Assembly: GCA_036505275.1 (NCBI GenBank)
Contig: DASXTS010000288.1
Span: 1-13,184 of the forward strand
Direction of reading: 5' to 3'
DNA length: 13,184 nt
Source: DASXTS01 sp036505275
GTDB lineage: Bacteria; Actinomycetota; Actinomycetes; Mycobacteriales; Pseudonocardiaceae
A program made the translations under genes and the position numbers. Every line of letters starts with the position of its first letter. The first letter of the stretch is position 1. Under the pieces are notes generated by a model that searched no databases, had not been told where the DNA came from, and saw only the letters and a program-made list of their open reading frames with translations. Shown in pieces: positions 1-6,781 of the stretch.

Positions 1-666
1 TTCGGCGCCAGCACCGCGCGGGTCTCGAAGGGCGAGAACCTGACCGTCGGCGACGGGGTGCGGATCACGTTGCCGTCGGAGCAGGTGATCGAGCTGTACA
101 ACGAGATCGAGTACTCCGGTACCGACACCGGGGCGCTGAACCCCGACCCGTGGCCGCGGGACGCCCGCGGCTGCGCCGTGCACTGGATCGACCACGCCCT
201 GGTGCCGGCCGAGGACCCCGGCCTGGTGGAGCGGTTCTTCATGGAGGTGCTGGACTTCCACGCGGCCGAGCGGGCGATCACCAACATCTCGCACCCGGAG
301 GTGCTGGGCTCCTGGATGGCCTGCGGGGAGTCCCCGCACGACTTCGCCGTGGTGAAGGGCCCCAACGGCAAGCTGCACCACTTCGCCTACCACCTGGAGG
401 ACTGGAACGCCATCCTGCGCGCCGGGGACATCTTCAGCATGGACGACGTGTCCATCGACTTCGGCCCCACCCGCCACGGCATCACCCGCGGCACCACCAT
501 CTACTTCTTCGACCCGGCCGGCAACCGCAACGAGGTCTTCGCCGGCCTGGGCTACCGCACTTTCCCCGACTTCCCCACCGTGAACTGGACCGAGGACCAA
601 CTCGCCAAGGGCATCTTCTACATCCAACGCGAGCTCAACGACACCTTCCTCACCGTCTGGACATAG
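1..666 (+). CDS. xylE: Catechol 2,3-dioxygenase, XylE/DmpB type (5' end outside window)
   Basis: Extradiol ring-cleavage dioxygenase that opens catechol to 2-hydroxymuconate semialdehyde using Fe(II) and O2 in the cytoplasm. The open frame runs from base 1 to TAG at 664-666 (221 residues visible). Seen: WIDHALVP, LHHFAYHLEDW, the GPTRHGITRGTTIYFFDP stretch, and GNRNEVF. By remembered alignment with the 307-residue Pseudomonas XylE, the iron ligands H153, H214 and E265 correspond to visible residues H65, H127 and E178. About 88 N-terminal residues are therefore missing to the left, and the C-terminus (NDTFLTVWT) matches the family end, so the gene is cut by the window rather than broken. The GTG at 58 is internal, not the start. 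The next gene begins 6 bp downstream, suggesting co-transcription. Very confident of the family; substrate preference (catechol or a methylcatechol) is not visible. Confidence 0.95.
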   Translation, partial: FGASTARVSKGENLTVGDGVRITLPSEQVIELYNEIEYSGTDTGALNPDPWPRDARGCAVHWIDHALVPAEDPGLVERFFMEVLDFHAAERAITNISHPEVLGSWMACGESPHDFAVVKGPNGKLHHFAYHLEDWNAILRAGDIFSMDDVSIDFGPTRHGITRGTTIYFFDPAGNRNEVFAGLGYRTFPDFPTVNWTEDQLAKGIFYIQRELNDTFLTVWT

Positions 667-672
667 GTAGAG

Positions 673-1563
673 GTGGTCGCCGCGATTCCGGACGTCGTGC
701 TGAACAACGGCGTCCGGATGCCGCAACTCGGGTTCGGCGTCTTCCAGGTACCCGATTCCGCCGTCGGACCGGCGGTGCTGGCAGCGCTCGAGGCCGGCTA
801 CCGCAGCATCGACACCGCGGCCCTCTACGGTAACGAGGTCGGCGTCGGCCGGGCGATTGCGTCCAGCGGAATCGCCCGCGAAGAACTGTTCATCACCACG
901 AAACTGTGGAACGACGATCACGGCTACGACCGGGCGTTCCAGGCGTTCGACGCCAGCCTGCGGCGGCTCGACCTGGGCTACGTCGACCTCTATCTCATTC
1001 ACTGGCCGGTGCCGGCGAAGGACGCCTACGTGCCCACCTGGCGGGCTCTGGAAAGGATCTACGCCGACGGCCGGGCCAGGGCCATCGGGGTGTCCAACTT
1101 CCAGATACCGCACCTGCAACGGCTTCAGACCGAGACGGACATCGTTGCGGCAGTGAATCAGGTGGAGCTGCACCCGAACCTCCAGCAAGCGGAGCTGCGC
1201 CAGTTCGACGCGGAGCACAGCATCGTGACCGAGGCCTGGAGCCCGCTCGGCCAGGGCCGCGTGCTCGACCAGCCGGCGGTCACCCGGCTGGCCGGGAAGC
1301 ATGGCAGGACGCCGGCCCAGGTCGTGCTGCGCTGGCACCTCCAACTCGGCAATGTGGTCATCCCGAAGTCCGTGACACCGGCGCGGATCCGGGAAAACGT
1401 CGACGTCTTCGACTTCGAGTTGGATGACGCCGACATGGCCGCCATTGCCGGGCTGGAGACCGGGGAACGCTTCGGCCCCGACCCGGACGGCGGCCGGCGA
1501 CGGCGGATTCCCGGCTTCTCCAGCGCCGGCGGGCGGTGGATGCCCGACACGGAGAGCCGATAA
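673..1563 (+). CDS. Aldo/keto reductase (2,5-diketo-gluconate reductase-like)
   Basis: Cytoplasmic NAD(P)H-dependent oxidoreductase of the AKR superfamily reducing aldehydes or ketones to alcohols; 296 residues in a TIM barrel. Seen: the N-terminal LNNGVRMPQLGFGVFQ hairpin and the catalytic tetrad D47 and Y52 (SIDTAALYGNE), K77 (TTKLW) and H110 (LIHWP). GVSNF, VNQVELHP, and the NADPH-binding IPKSVTPARIREN segment are also present. The GTG at 673 is chosen because it places the hairpin at the usual N-terminal distance; an AGGTAGAGG-like site lies just upstream, overlapping the dioxygenase stop. The C-terminus, after GPDPDGG, carries about 20 extra residues rich in Arg and Gly, longer than the usual roughly 275-residue members. 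Its position suggests a role in aldehyde metabolism linked to aromatic breakdown, but the substrate cannot be read from the sequence. Confidence 0.93.
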   Translation: MVAAIPDVVLNNGVRMPQLGFGVFQVPDSAVGPAVLAALEAGYRSIDTAALYGNEVGVGRAIASSGIAREELFITTKLWNDDHGYDRAFQAFDASLRRLDLGYVDLYLIHWPVPAKDAYVPTWRALERIYADGRARAIGVSNFQIPHLQRLQTETDIVAAVNQVELHPNLQQAELRQFDAEHSIVTEAWSPLGQGRVLDQPAVTRLAGKHGRTPAQVVLRWHLQLGNVVIPKSVTPARIRENVDVFDFELDDADMAAIAGLETGERFGPDPDGGRRRRIPGFSSAGGRWMPDTESR

Positions 1564-1570
1564 TCGACGC

Positions 1571-2230
1571 ATGGTCACCCTCGCCGAGGACCTCTTCCTG
1601 CTGGCGGTCCACAAGGCCACCGGACGGCTGCTGATTCCGGCCACCTACCTTGATCTTGGGCTCGGTGGCGCGCTGCTGCTCGACCTGGTGCTGCGCGAGC
1701 GGGTTGCACTCGCCGACGCCCATGTCACGGTGGTCGACCCGCAGCCGGTGGGTGATTCCCTGCTCGACGCCGCGCTGGCGACCATCGCCGGTGAGGCCAA
1801 GGCGCGGGAGCCGGAGTACCGGGTGCGCCACCTGGCGAAGGGAGCCCGCGCCGCGGTGCAGGGCCGGCTGGTCGCGGCCGGCGTGCTGGACATGGACGAG
1901 GACAGGGTGCTCGGGCTCATCCCGGTGCACCACGTGCACCAGGCCGATGACCGCATCGAGCACGAGCTGATGGACCACCTCTCGGACGCCGTGGTGCTGA
2001 GTCACCCGGCGTCGCGGGAGACCGCGGCGGTGGTGTCCCTTGCGCTGGCCGTCGGCCTCGAGCGGCACCTCTTCCCGCGGTCCGACCGGCGCGCGATCCG
2101 GCAAAGGATGCAGCAGGTCGCCGCCGGGTCGGCCGGTGCATGGGTGGGTGTGGCGGTCAAGCACGCCATCGACGCGGTGAACGCCTCGCTCGGCGTCGGG
2201 GCCGGCTCCCTGGTGCCGACCGAGAGTTAG
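1571..2230 (+). CDS. GPP34/GOLPH3-family protein
   Basis: A 219-residue, mostly helical protein resembling the GPP34 (GOLPH3/Vps74) family. The eukaryotic members bind phosphatidylinositol 4-phosphate at the Golgi; the function of the many actinobacterial members is unknown. Seen: the family's typical opening (TLAEDLFLLAVHKATGRLL), a helical block with LGLGGALLLDLVLRERV, a DDRI segment near residue 127, and a C-terminal helix with VAVKHAIDAVNASL. ATG 1571 fits this opening and lies 7 bp after the reductase stop, although no good Shine-Dalgarno sequence sits at normal distance, so translation may depend on coupling. No membrane segment or signal peptide is seen. It is an unexpected neighbour for ring-cleavage genes and may simply be the end of the transcript. 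Confidence 0.85.
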   Translation: MVTLAEDLFLLAVHKATGRLLIPATYLDLGLGGALLLDLVLRERVALADAHVTVVDPQPVGDSLLDAALATIAGEAKAREPEYRVRHLAKGARAAVQGRLVAAGVLDMDEDRVLGLIPVHHVHQADDRIEHELMDHLSDAVVLSHPASRETAAVVSLALAVGLERHLFPRSDRRAIRQRMQQVAAGSAGAWVGVAVKHAIDAVNASLGVGAGSLVPTES

Positions 2231-2284
2231 TCGCCGTCCGTTGGTTAGCCGTCCATTGGTCGCCGTCCGTCAGTCGCTGTCCGG
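2230..2284. repeat. Imperfect 14-15-bp tandem repeats at a convergent gene junction
   Basis: Four degenerate units share a core like GTCGCCGTCCGTTG, starting near 2230, 2244, 2259 and 2273. They fill the whole 39-bp gap between the GPP34 gene and benE and run into the last codons of benE. No stable hairpin with a T-run is visible, so it is not an ordinary intrinsic terminator. Confidence 0.5.
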
Positions 2285-3547
2285 GGTGAAATCGGCCCGC
2301 TCGAGCAGCAGGGAGATGACGACGCCGGCGACCAGACCCCAGAATGCCGCGCCAATGTTGAGGATCTTCACGTCGGCCACCGTGACCATGAAGGTGATCA
2401 GCGCGCCCAGGGTGAAGCGGCCGCTGAACGCGGTCACGAAGGACGACTGCAGCACCCGCAGCATGGCCAGCCCGCCGAGGGTTGCGATGAAGGCGGCCGG
2501 CGCGGCCAGCATCAGGCCGGTGAAAAGCGGTGCGAACAGCCCGAACAGGATCGCCAGCAGCCCGCAGACGACGCCGGCCGTGTAGTGCCGGTGCCGCTCG
2601 CCGGACGCCGACAGCAGGGCGTTCGTCGGGCCGGTGAGGCAGGTGGACACCGCACCGACGGCTGCGGTCAGCAGCGACCAGGCGCCGCAGGCGATGGTGA
2701 CGAAGTTGACCGGCGGAGAGTGCCCGACGGACCTCAGCACGGCGATCCCCTGGCCGTTCTGCACGACCAGCACAGTGATGGCCAGCGGAACGACCAGCTC
2801 GACCATCGCCTGCGCCGACCACTGCGGAACCTGCAACACCGGCGCGGCGATCCAGTGTGTGGCCCCCGGCCCCGGGTTGAACCGGCCGGACAGCGCCACC
2901 GCCACACCGCCGATGAGGAGTGCGCCGATCATGGGCGGCATCAGGCGGCCGATCGTGGGCAGCGCATTGAGCAGCAGAAACACTGCCACCATCGGCGCGG
3001 CGATCAAGATGTCCTTGCGTAGGGCGAGCACCAGGTCGATCCCGAAGCGCAGGAAGACGCCGGCGACCATGGCCATCACGATGGGCATCGGGATGGCGGC
3101 CATCGCCTTACGCACCCAGCCGCTGAGGCCGAGCGCCAGGATCAGCAGCCCGGTGGCCAGGTACGCGCCGACCACCTGGCGCAGGCTCAGGTGGGTCAGC
3201 GCCGGACCGACCAGCACGGTGCCCGGTATGGTCCAGAAGAAGGCCAGCGGCTGGCGGTACAGCCAGCAGGCCAGCACCGTGAGGATGCCGTTCAGCAGGA
3301 ACACGCCGAAGATCCAGGACGCCAGCTCGGCCTGGGAGAGCCGGCCCTGGGCGCCCACCGCAAGGATGACGGCGACCGGACCGGTGGCGGCGAAGATCAG
3401 CCCAATGACGGCGTTGGCGATGTAGACGACGCCGAGGTCCTTGATCAGGCGGCGTGGACCGGGCAACGGCCGGACCGGACGCTCGATCAGCTGGTGGGTC
3501 ACGGGTTCGGACACCGTAGCTGTGCTGCGTTGATCCTCCGCCGTCAC
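2270..3547 (-). CDS. benE: BenE-type benzoate/proton symporter
   Basis: Inner-membrane transporter of the BenE family, expected to import benzoate or a related aromatic acid with protons; 425 residues. Seen: a roughly 40-residue polar N-terminus, then about 11-12 hydrophobic segments. Family-like stretches include FWTIPGTVLVGPAL, GWVRKAMAAIPMPIVMAMVAG, LVVQNGQGIAVL, and the STCLTGPTNALLSASGERHRHY loop. GTG at 3547 is chosen over the ATG at 3574 because an AAGGGGAGG site lies 4 bp upstream of the GTG, while the ATG would place that site inside the gene. It lies 51 bp downstream of the IclR gene on the same strand and is probably co-transcribed with it. With the catechol dioxygenase at the left edge, this points to benzoate catabolism. 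The benzoate dioxygenase itself (benABCD) is not in the window. Confidence 0.93.
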   Translation of the reverse strand: MTAEDQRSTATVSEPVTHQLIERPVRPLPGPRRLIKDLGVVYIANAVIGLIFAATGPVAVILAVGAQGRLSQAELASWIFGVFLLNGILTVLACWLYRQPLAFFWTIPGTVLVGPALTHLSLRQVVGAYLATGLLILALGLSGWVRKAMAAIPMPIVMAMVAGVFLRFGIDLVLALRKDILIAAPMVAVFLLLNALPTIGRLMPPMIGALLIGGVAVALSGRFNPGPGATHWIAAPVLQVPQWSAQAMVELVVPLAITVLVVQNGQGIAVLRSVGHSPPVNFVTIACGAWSLLTAAVGAVSTCLTGPTNALLSASGERHRHYTAGVVCGLLAILFGLFAPLFTGLMLAAPAAFIATLGGLAMLRVLQSSFVTAFSGRFTLGALITFMVTVADVKILNIGAAFWGLVAGVVISLLLERADFTPDSD

Positions 3548-3550
3548 GTT

Positions 3551-3560
3551 TCCTCCCCTT
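3551..3560 (-). promoter_or_regulatory. Ribosome binding site of benE
   Basis: The reverse strand reads AAGGGGAGGA followed closely by GTG at 3547. It is the strongest site in the area and decides the GTG start. Confidence 0.75.
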
Positions 3561-3598
3561 CCGCCGTGATCCATGTCGGAGGCGACGGCCGCGCCGAA

Positions 3599-4432
3599 CT
3601 AGGTCGAGTGGGCGAGCTCCGCGGGCCAGTCCGGTGACCGGCCGCCGGTGTGCGGCAGGGGCATCGGGTACCCGTTGAGCAGCCCGTTGGCCAGCTCCCG
3701 GCTCAGGCTGCGGGAGGCGACCAGCAGCGCGGCCTTGATGTTCTGGAAGTCGTTTCGCAGATCCCGGAGCTGCATCTCCAGCGCCGCCACCACGGTGCCG
3801 CCCGGTCCGAACACCGGCATGGCCACCGCCGACACGCCGAGCTTCAGCTCCCAGCGCGACACCGCGACGCGGGTCAGCCTGATCACCGCCAACGCCCGGC
3901 GTAACCGGTCCGGCGTGGTGATGGTGTATGGCGTGTAGGCCCTCAGGCCGGTGGCGGTGACCAGGTCGACGATGCGCGGCGAGACGAAGGCCAGCAGGGC
4001 CTTGCCCAGCGCGGTGGCGTGCAGCGGCAGGGTGGCGGCGGGGGTGAAGGTGGTCACCGGGCGGTGTCCGACCTGCTTCTCGATGTAGGCGACCTCCAGG
4101 TGATGCAGCACGCCAAGACGGACGTCGGCGCGGGCCCCGGCGGACAGATCCTCCATCACCGCCGGCGCCCGTTCCGCCACGCTGGGTGTGACGTGAGCCT
4201 GACTGCCGATGATCCCGAGTGACAGTCCGGTCCGGTAGGAGCCGTTCTCGGTGCGTTCCAGGATCCGGCGGGCGGCCAGCTCGCACACCAGCCGGTGCGC
4301 GGTGGAGGTCGGTAACCCGGCCAGCCGCGCGATCTCGGTCAACGAGTGCTCGCTGCCACCGCTGAACGTCATCAGGATGGCGGCCACCTTGCTGGTCACC
4401 GACCGTCCCGAATCGGTGGAGTTACCAGCCAC
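3599..4432 (-). CDS. IclR-family transcriptional regulator (copy 1)
   Basis: DNA-binding regulator of the IclR family; 277 residues from the GTG at 4432. Seen: a winged helix-turn-helix around residues 30-62 (HSLTEIARLAGLPTSTAHRL), then an effector domain with the family hallmark LPLHATALGKALLAF. IclR proteins commonly control aromatic catabolism and bind small aromatic acids, which fits benE 51 bp downstream. The GTG start matches the ATG start of the second IclR gene in this window (both continue AGNSTD) and has GGGAGG 9 bp upstream. An in-frame ATG at 4477, also with a good GAGGAGG site, would add 15 residues, so the start is uncertain. It is divergent from the peptide/amidohydrolase genes. 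It probably represses or activates benE, the divergent genes, or both; the effector cannot be read from sequence. Confidence 0.9.
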   Translation of the reverse strand: MAGNSTDSGRSVTSKVAAILMTFSGGSEHSLTEIARLAGLPTSTAHRLVCELAARRILERTENGSYRTGLSLGIIGSQAHVTPSVAERAPAVMEDLSAGARADVRLGVLHHLEVAYIEKQVGHRPVTTFTPAATLPLHATALGKALLAFVSPRIVDLVTATGLRAYTPYTITTPDRLRRALAVIRLTRVAVSRWELKLGVSAVAMPVFGPGGTVVAALEMQLRDLRNDFQNIKAALLVASRSLSRELANGLLNGYPMPLPHTGGRSPDWPAELAHST

Positions 4433-4556
4433 CTTCACCTGCCTCCCGGCGTCGCGAAAGATCTTGCGGGTGTGCATCGGCGGCGCCCTCCTCGTCGCCC
4501 ATCAGTGCCTCCCGACCTCGACCAAAGGCGCCTGCGAGGACGTGCGTCACCGGCGC

Positions 4557-4610
4557 GCGTCAGTGTCCAGACAAGCGTCAGCGTCCAGACAAGCGTCAGC
4601 GTCCAGACAA
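4557..4610. repeat. Three tandem 18-bp direct repeats, probable operator array
   Basis: Units at 4557-4574, 4575-4592 and 4593-4610 read GCGTCAGYGTCCAGACAA; only the first differs, by one base (T for C). Each contains an 8-10-bp imperfect dyad, perfect as TGTCCAGACA in unit 1. They lie about 125-180 bp upstream of the IclR start and about 290-340 bp upstream of the peptide start. This suits a cooperative binding site for a dimeric regulator, the adjacent IclR being the first candidate. Confidence 0.7.
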
Positions 4611-4632
4611 GTAGCCGGATGCGGTCTTTGCG

Positions 4633-4659
4633 CCAGCCAAACCCCTAGTGTTGGGCTGG
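4633..4659. promoter_or_regulatory. 27-bp inverted repeat
   Basis: The arms CCAGCCAAAC (4633-4642) and GTGTTGGGCTGG (4648-4659) pair over 10 positions with one mismatch around a 7-base loop. There is no T-run after it, so an operator is likelier than a terminator. It sits 22 bp right of the triple repeat. Confidence 0.4.
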
Positions 4660-4881
4660 GTGCGCACTTCGTACGGCGGCGAGCGGCGCTTCGGGCGCCT
4701 GCGTGCGCCGGGCCAACCTGCGGCGGGCGCCGCCGCCGGGACCGTGCTGGTCGGAACGCGAGGTCGCCTGGGGGCTTGCCGGCGTCTGCACCGCGCACAA
4801 AACTTACCCCGAGCCGACCGGGCGCCGTTCTCGTGTGGCCAATCGACACGCGCCGGACCCATGTCCGCTCTACCAGCCATC

Positions 4882-4887
4882 AGGAGG
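4882..4887 (+). promoter_or_regulatory. Ribosome binding site for the candidate 40-residue peptide
   Basis: A perfect AGGAGG lies 8 bp before the TTG at 4896. It is among the best sites in the window, and its only sensible downstream start is this TTG. Confidence 0.6.
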
Positions 4888-4895
4888 CCCGCCCA

Positions 4896-5018
4896 TTGTC
4901 AATTGAGATCAGCGGGTTTATCCCGGGCTTGTCCCAACTCCCCGACGGTGCGCACGAGGGTGCGCCGCCTGAACCGGCCAGCGGCGCGGTTCGGATCTAC
5001 TGCAGTTACGCAATCTGA
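4896..5018 (+). CDS. Candidate small peptide, 40 residues, coupled to the amidohydrolase
   Basis: No family recognised. The frame starts at TTG 4896, has a perfect AGGAGG at 8-bp spacing, and stops at TGA 5016-5018. That stop overlaps an ATG of the amidohydrolase frame (TGATG) and lies 11 bp before its preferred GTG. The product begins MSIEISGFIPGL, has a Pro/Gly/Glu-rich middle (LPDGAHEGAPPEPASG) and ends RIYCSYAI with one cysteine at residue 36. It has five Ile, two Tyr and only one Arg, unlike chance GC-rich frames, which are loaded with Arg, Ala and Pro. About 72% of third bases are G or C. It has no signal peptide or membrane segment. It could be a translational leader for the hydrolase, a partner subunit, or a precursor peptide; the sequence does not decide. 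Confidence 0.5.
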   Translation: MSIEISGFIPGLSQLPDGAHEGAPPEPASGAVRIYCSYAI

Positions 5019-5019
5019 T

Positions 5020-5024
5020 GGAGG
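5020..5024 (+). promoter_or_regulatory. Ribosome binding site of the amidohydrolase
   Basis: GGAGG 5 bp before GTG 5030 favours this start over ATG 5018, which has no site of its own but overlaps the upstream stop codon. Confidence 0.65.
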
Positions 5025-5029
5025 TCCAG

Positions 5030-6757
5030 GTGGACCCGAAGGAGATCAAGTCGTTGGCGGCGCGTGAGGTCAGTAGGCGGCGGCTGCTTCAGGGCGCGGC
5101 TGCGACGGCCGGCGCCGGCGCATTGGGGCTGGCCGTGTCGGATCCGGTGTACGCCGCGACCACCGGCTACGACCAGGCGATTGCTGTCAATTCTCAGACG
5201 TATCAGCCGCCGACGGGGCTGGCGCAGCAGTCCGCGGCCAAGGATGTGGCGCTGGCCTGGATCAATGAGAACCAGGACGATCTGATCCGACTCAATGATC
5301 AGATCTGGGAGCTCGCCGAACTGTCGTTGCGCGAGTGGGAGTCATCCTTGGCCGTGGCCCGGTTCCTCACGCGGAACGGGTTCCGGATCGCGTGGGGGAC
5401 CGCCGGTTTCCCGGCGGCGTTCATTGCCACTTTCCAGCACGGTAGCGGTGGTCCGGTGCTTGGCTTCAACGGCGAGTACGACGCACTGCCTGGGTTGTCC
5501 CAGCGTCGGGGTGTGACCACGCACGATCCTCTGATCTACAACTATGACGCCTACGGCCCCACCTACGGTCCTGGTCACGGCGATGGGCACAACCTGCTTG
5601 GCGTGGCCACTGCCGGAGCTGCCGTCGCGATAGCCCATGGCCTGAAACGGCAGAGCCTGAATGCGACGCTGAAATACTTCGGCTCGACCGGCGAGGAGCA
5701 GCTGGTTGGCAAGGCCTACGCGGTGCGTGATGGCGCCTACAATGGCTTGGACGCATTCATGGACTGGCATCCACTACCGGTAACATCGGTGGACTGGAGT
5801 CCGTTCAGCGCCCTGCAGTCGACGACATTCACGTTCCTCGGTGCGGCCGGTCACGGCGGGTCCCCACTGGGTAACCGTAGCGGCCTGGACGGCGCATTGC
5901 TGATGGCGCACATGACCGAGTACCTACGGGAGAAAAACGTCGGGCCGGCCGGCCGCATACACTACGCGCTGATCAACGGTGGTGGCGCGCCAAACGTCAC
6001 ACCGGACATTTGCTCGATATGGTACTACGTGCGCGAAGGTAGCCCGGCTCGCCTGCAGGTGCTCGACAACAAGGTCGTGGCCTGCGCCCACGCCGCCGCA
6101 TCGGCAAGCCAAACCAGGCTGTTCTACCGATTCAACGCCGCGGTGTGGAACCTGATCGGCAACAAGGCGGCGGCCGAGCTGGTCTTCGACAACATGCAGG
6201 CCATCGGCCCACCCCGATTCACCACTGACGACGTCGCGTTCGCCAAGTCGTTGCAGCGGGCGCTCGGCCGACCGGAGGTGGGTCTACCGGACGGCATCGT
6301 GCCACTTGCGCCACCCCGGCCGACCAACGTCGGTGGGCCGTCGTCCGACGCCGCCGATGTCAGCTGGATCACCCCGCGGGTCGGGTTCTACGCGGCATGC
6401 TGGCCGCCCGGCGTACCCAACCACAACTGGGCCGCCACTGCCTGCACCGCGCACAACATCGGACACCAGGGGATGCTCGCCGCGACCCGTTACCTGGCGG
6501 CGACGGCGGTCGACCTGGTTACCCAACCGGACCTGCTCGCGAGGATCAAAGAGGAGCACCGGCAACGGACCGCGGGTGTCGAGTGGAAGAGCCTCATCCC
6601 GGCCGACGCCCAGCCACCTATCTACCAACCACCGGCTCAGTTCCTACGCCAAACCGGGCAGAGCTGGCCACCTGCGGGCATCAGGTGGCCCGTCGAGCCA
6701 ATCATCGCCCGAGAGCAACTCGGCACCACCGGCCCGGAATTGCCGCCGGTCACCTGA
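5030..6757 (+). CDS. Tat-exported M20-type amidohydrolase (AbgB-like)
   Basis: Metal-dependent amidohydrolase/peptidase of the M20 group, nearest in style to aminobenzoyl-glutamate hydrolase subunit B; 575 residues from GTG 5030. Seen: a twin-arginine signal (SRRRLLQ, residues 15-21; hydrophobic stretch; PVYA near 39-42, a likely cleavage site), so it should act outside the membrane after folding with its metals. Domain marks include GFNGEYDALPGLS (145-157), GHGDGHNLLG (182-191), GEE (221-223) and DWHPLP (245-250). Family members usually have Cys where D185 stands in GHGDGHN; Asp can bind metal but this is unusual. At 575 residues, signal included, it is larger than typical 400-480-residue members. 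The family cleaves amides of aromatic or acyl acids with amino acids; the substrate here is unknown. It is divergent from the IclR gene and converges on the LAL gene, whose stop is 24 bp away. Confidence 0.9.
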   Translation: MDPKEIKSLAAREVSRRRLLQGAAATAGAGALGLAVSDPVYAATTGYDQAIAVNSQTYQPPTGLAQQSAAKDVALAWINENQDDLIRLNDQIWELAELSLREWESSLAVARFLTRNGFRIAWGTAGFPAAFIATFQHGSGGPVLGFNGEYDALPGLSQRRGVTTHDPLIYNYDAYGPTYGPGHGDGHNLLGVATAGAAVAIAHGLKRQSLNATLKYFGSTGEEQLVGKAYAVRDGAYNGLDAFMDWHPLPVTSVDWSPFSALQSTTFTFLGAAGHGGSPLGNRSGLDGALLMAHMTEYLREKNVGPAGRIHYALINGGGAPNVTPDICSIWYYVREGSPARLQVLDNKVVACAHAAASASQTRLFYRFNAAVWNLIGNKAAAELVFDNMQAIGPPRFTTDDVAFAKSLQRALGRPEVGLPDGIVPLAPPRPTNVGGPSSDAADVSWITPRVGFYAACWPPGVPNHNWAATACTAHNIGHQGMLAATRYLAATAVDLVTQPDLLARIKEEHRQRTAGVEWKSLIPADAQPPIYQPPAQFLRQTGQSWPPAGIRWPVEPIIAREQLGTTGPELPPVT

Positions 6758-6781
6758 GAAGGTTGCGCTGAAAGCCGGCTG

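Larger units (their letters stand above)
4433..4895. other. Divergent intergenic region
   Basis: About 460 bp between the IclR gene and the candidate peptide gene. It holds an out-of-frame 26-codon leader frame at 4422-4502 on the minus strand, an 18-bp triple repeat, and a 27-bp dyad. No convincing -35/-10 pair was found by eye, and the long frames crossing it on both strands lack coding character. No tRNA or obvious terminator is seen. Confidence 0.6.

Noticed and set aside
4557..4610. CRISPR-like array
   Set aside because: The 18-bp units abut with no spacers, and no cas gene is present.
4251..4895. 255-codon plus-strand frame ending at 5018 read as one protein
   Set aside because: Its first part is antisense to the IclR gene and crosses the repeats with chance-like composition. 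Only the last 40 codons have a ribosome site and protein-like content.
4648..5067. Plus-strand frame through the divergent region into the amidohydrolase start
   Set aside because: Arg/Ala/Pro-rich, no ribosome site, and overlaps better-supported frames.
6758..6781. Terminator between the amidohydrolase and LAL copy 1
   Set aside because: Only the 8-bp palindrome AGCCGGCT is present, with no loop or T-run.
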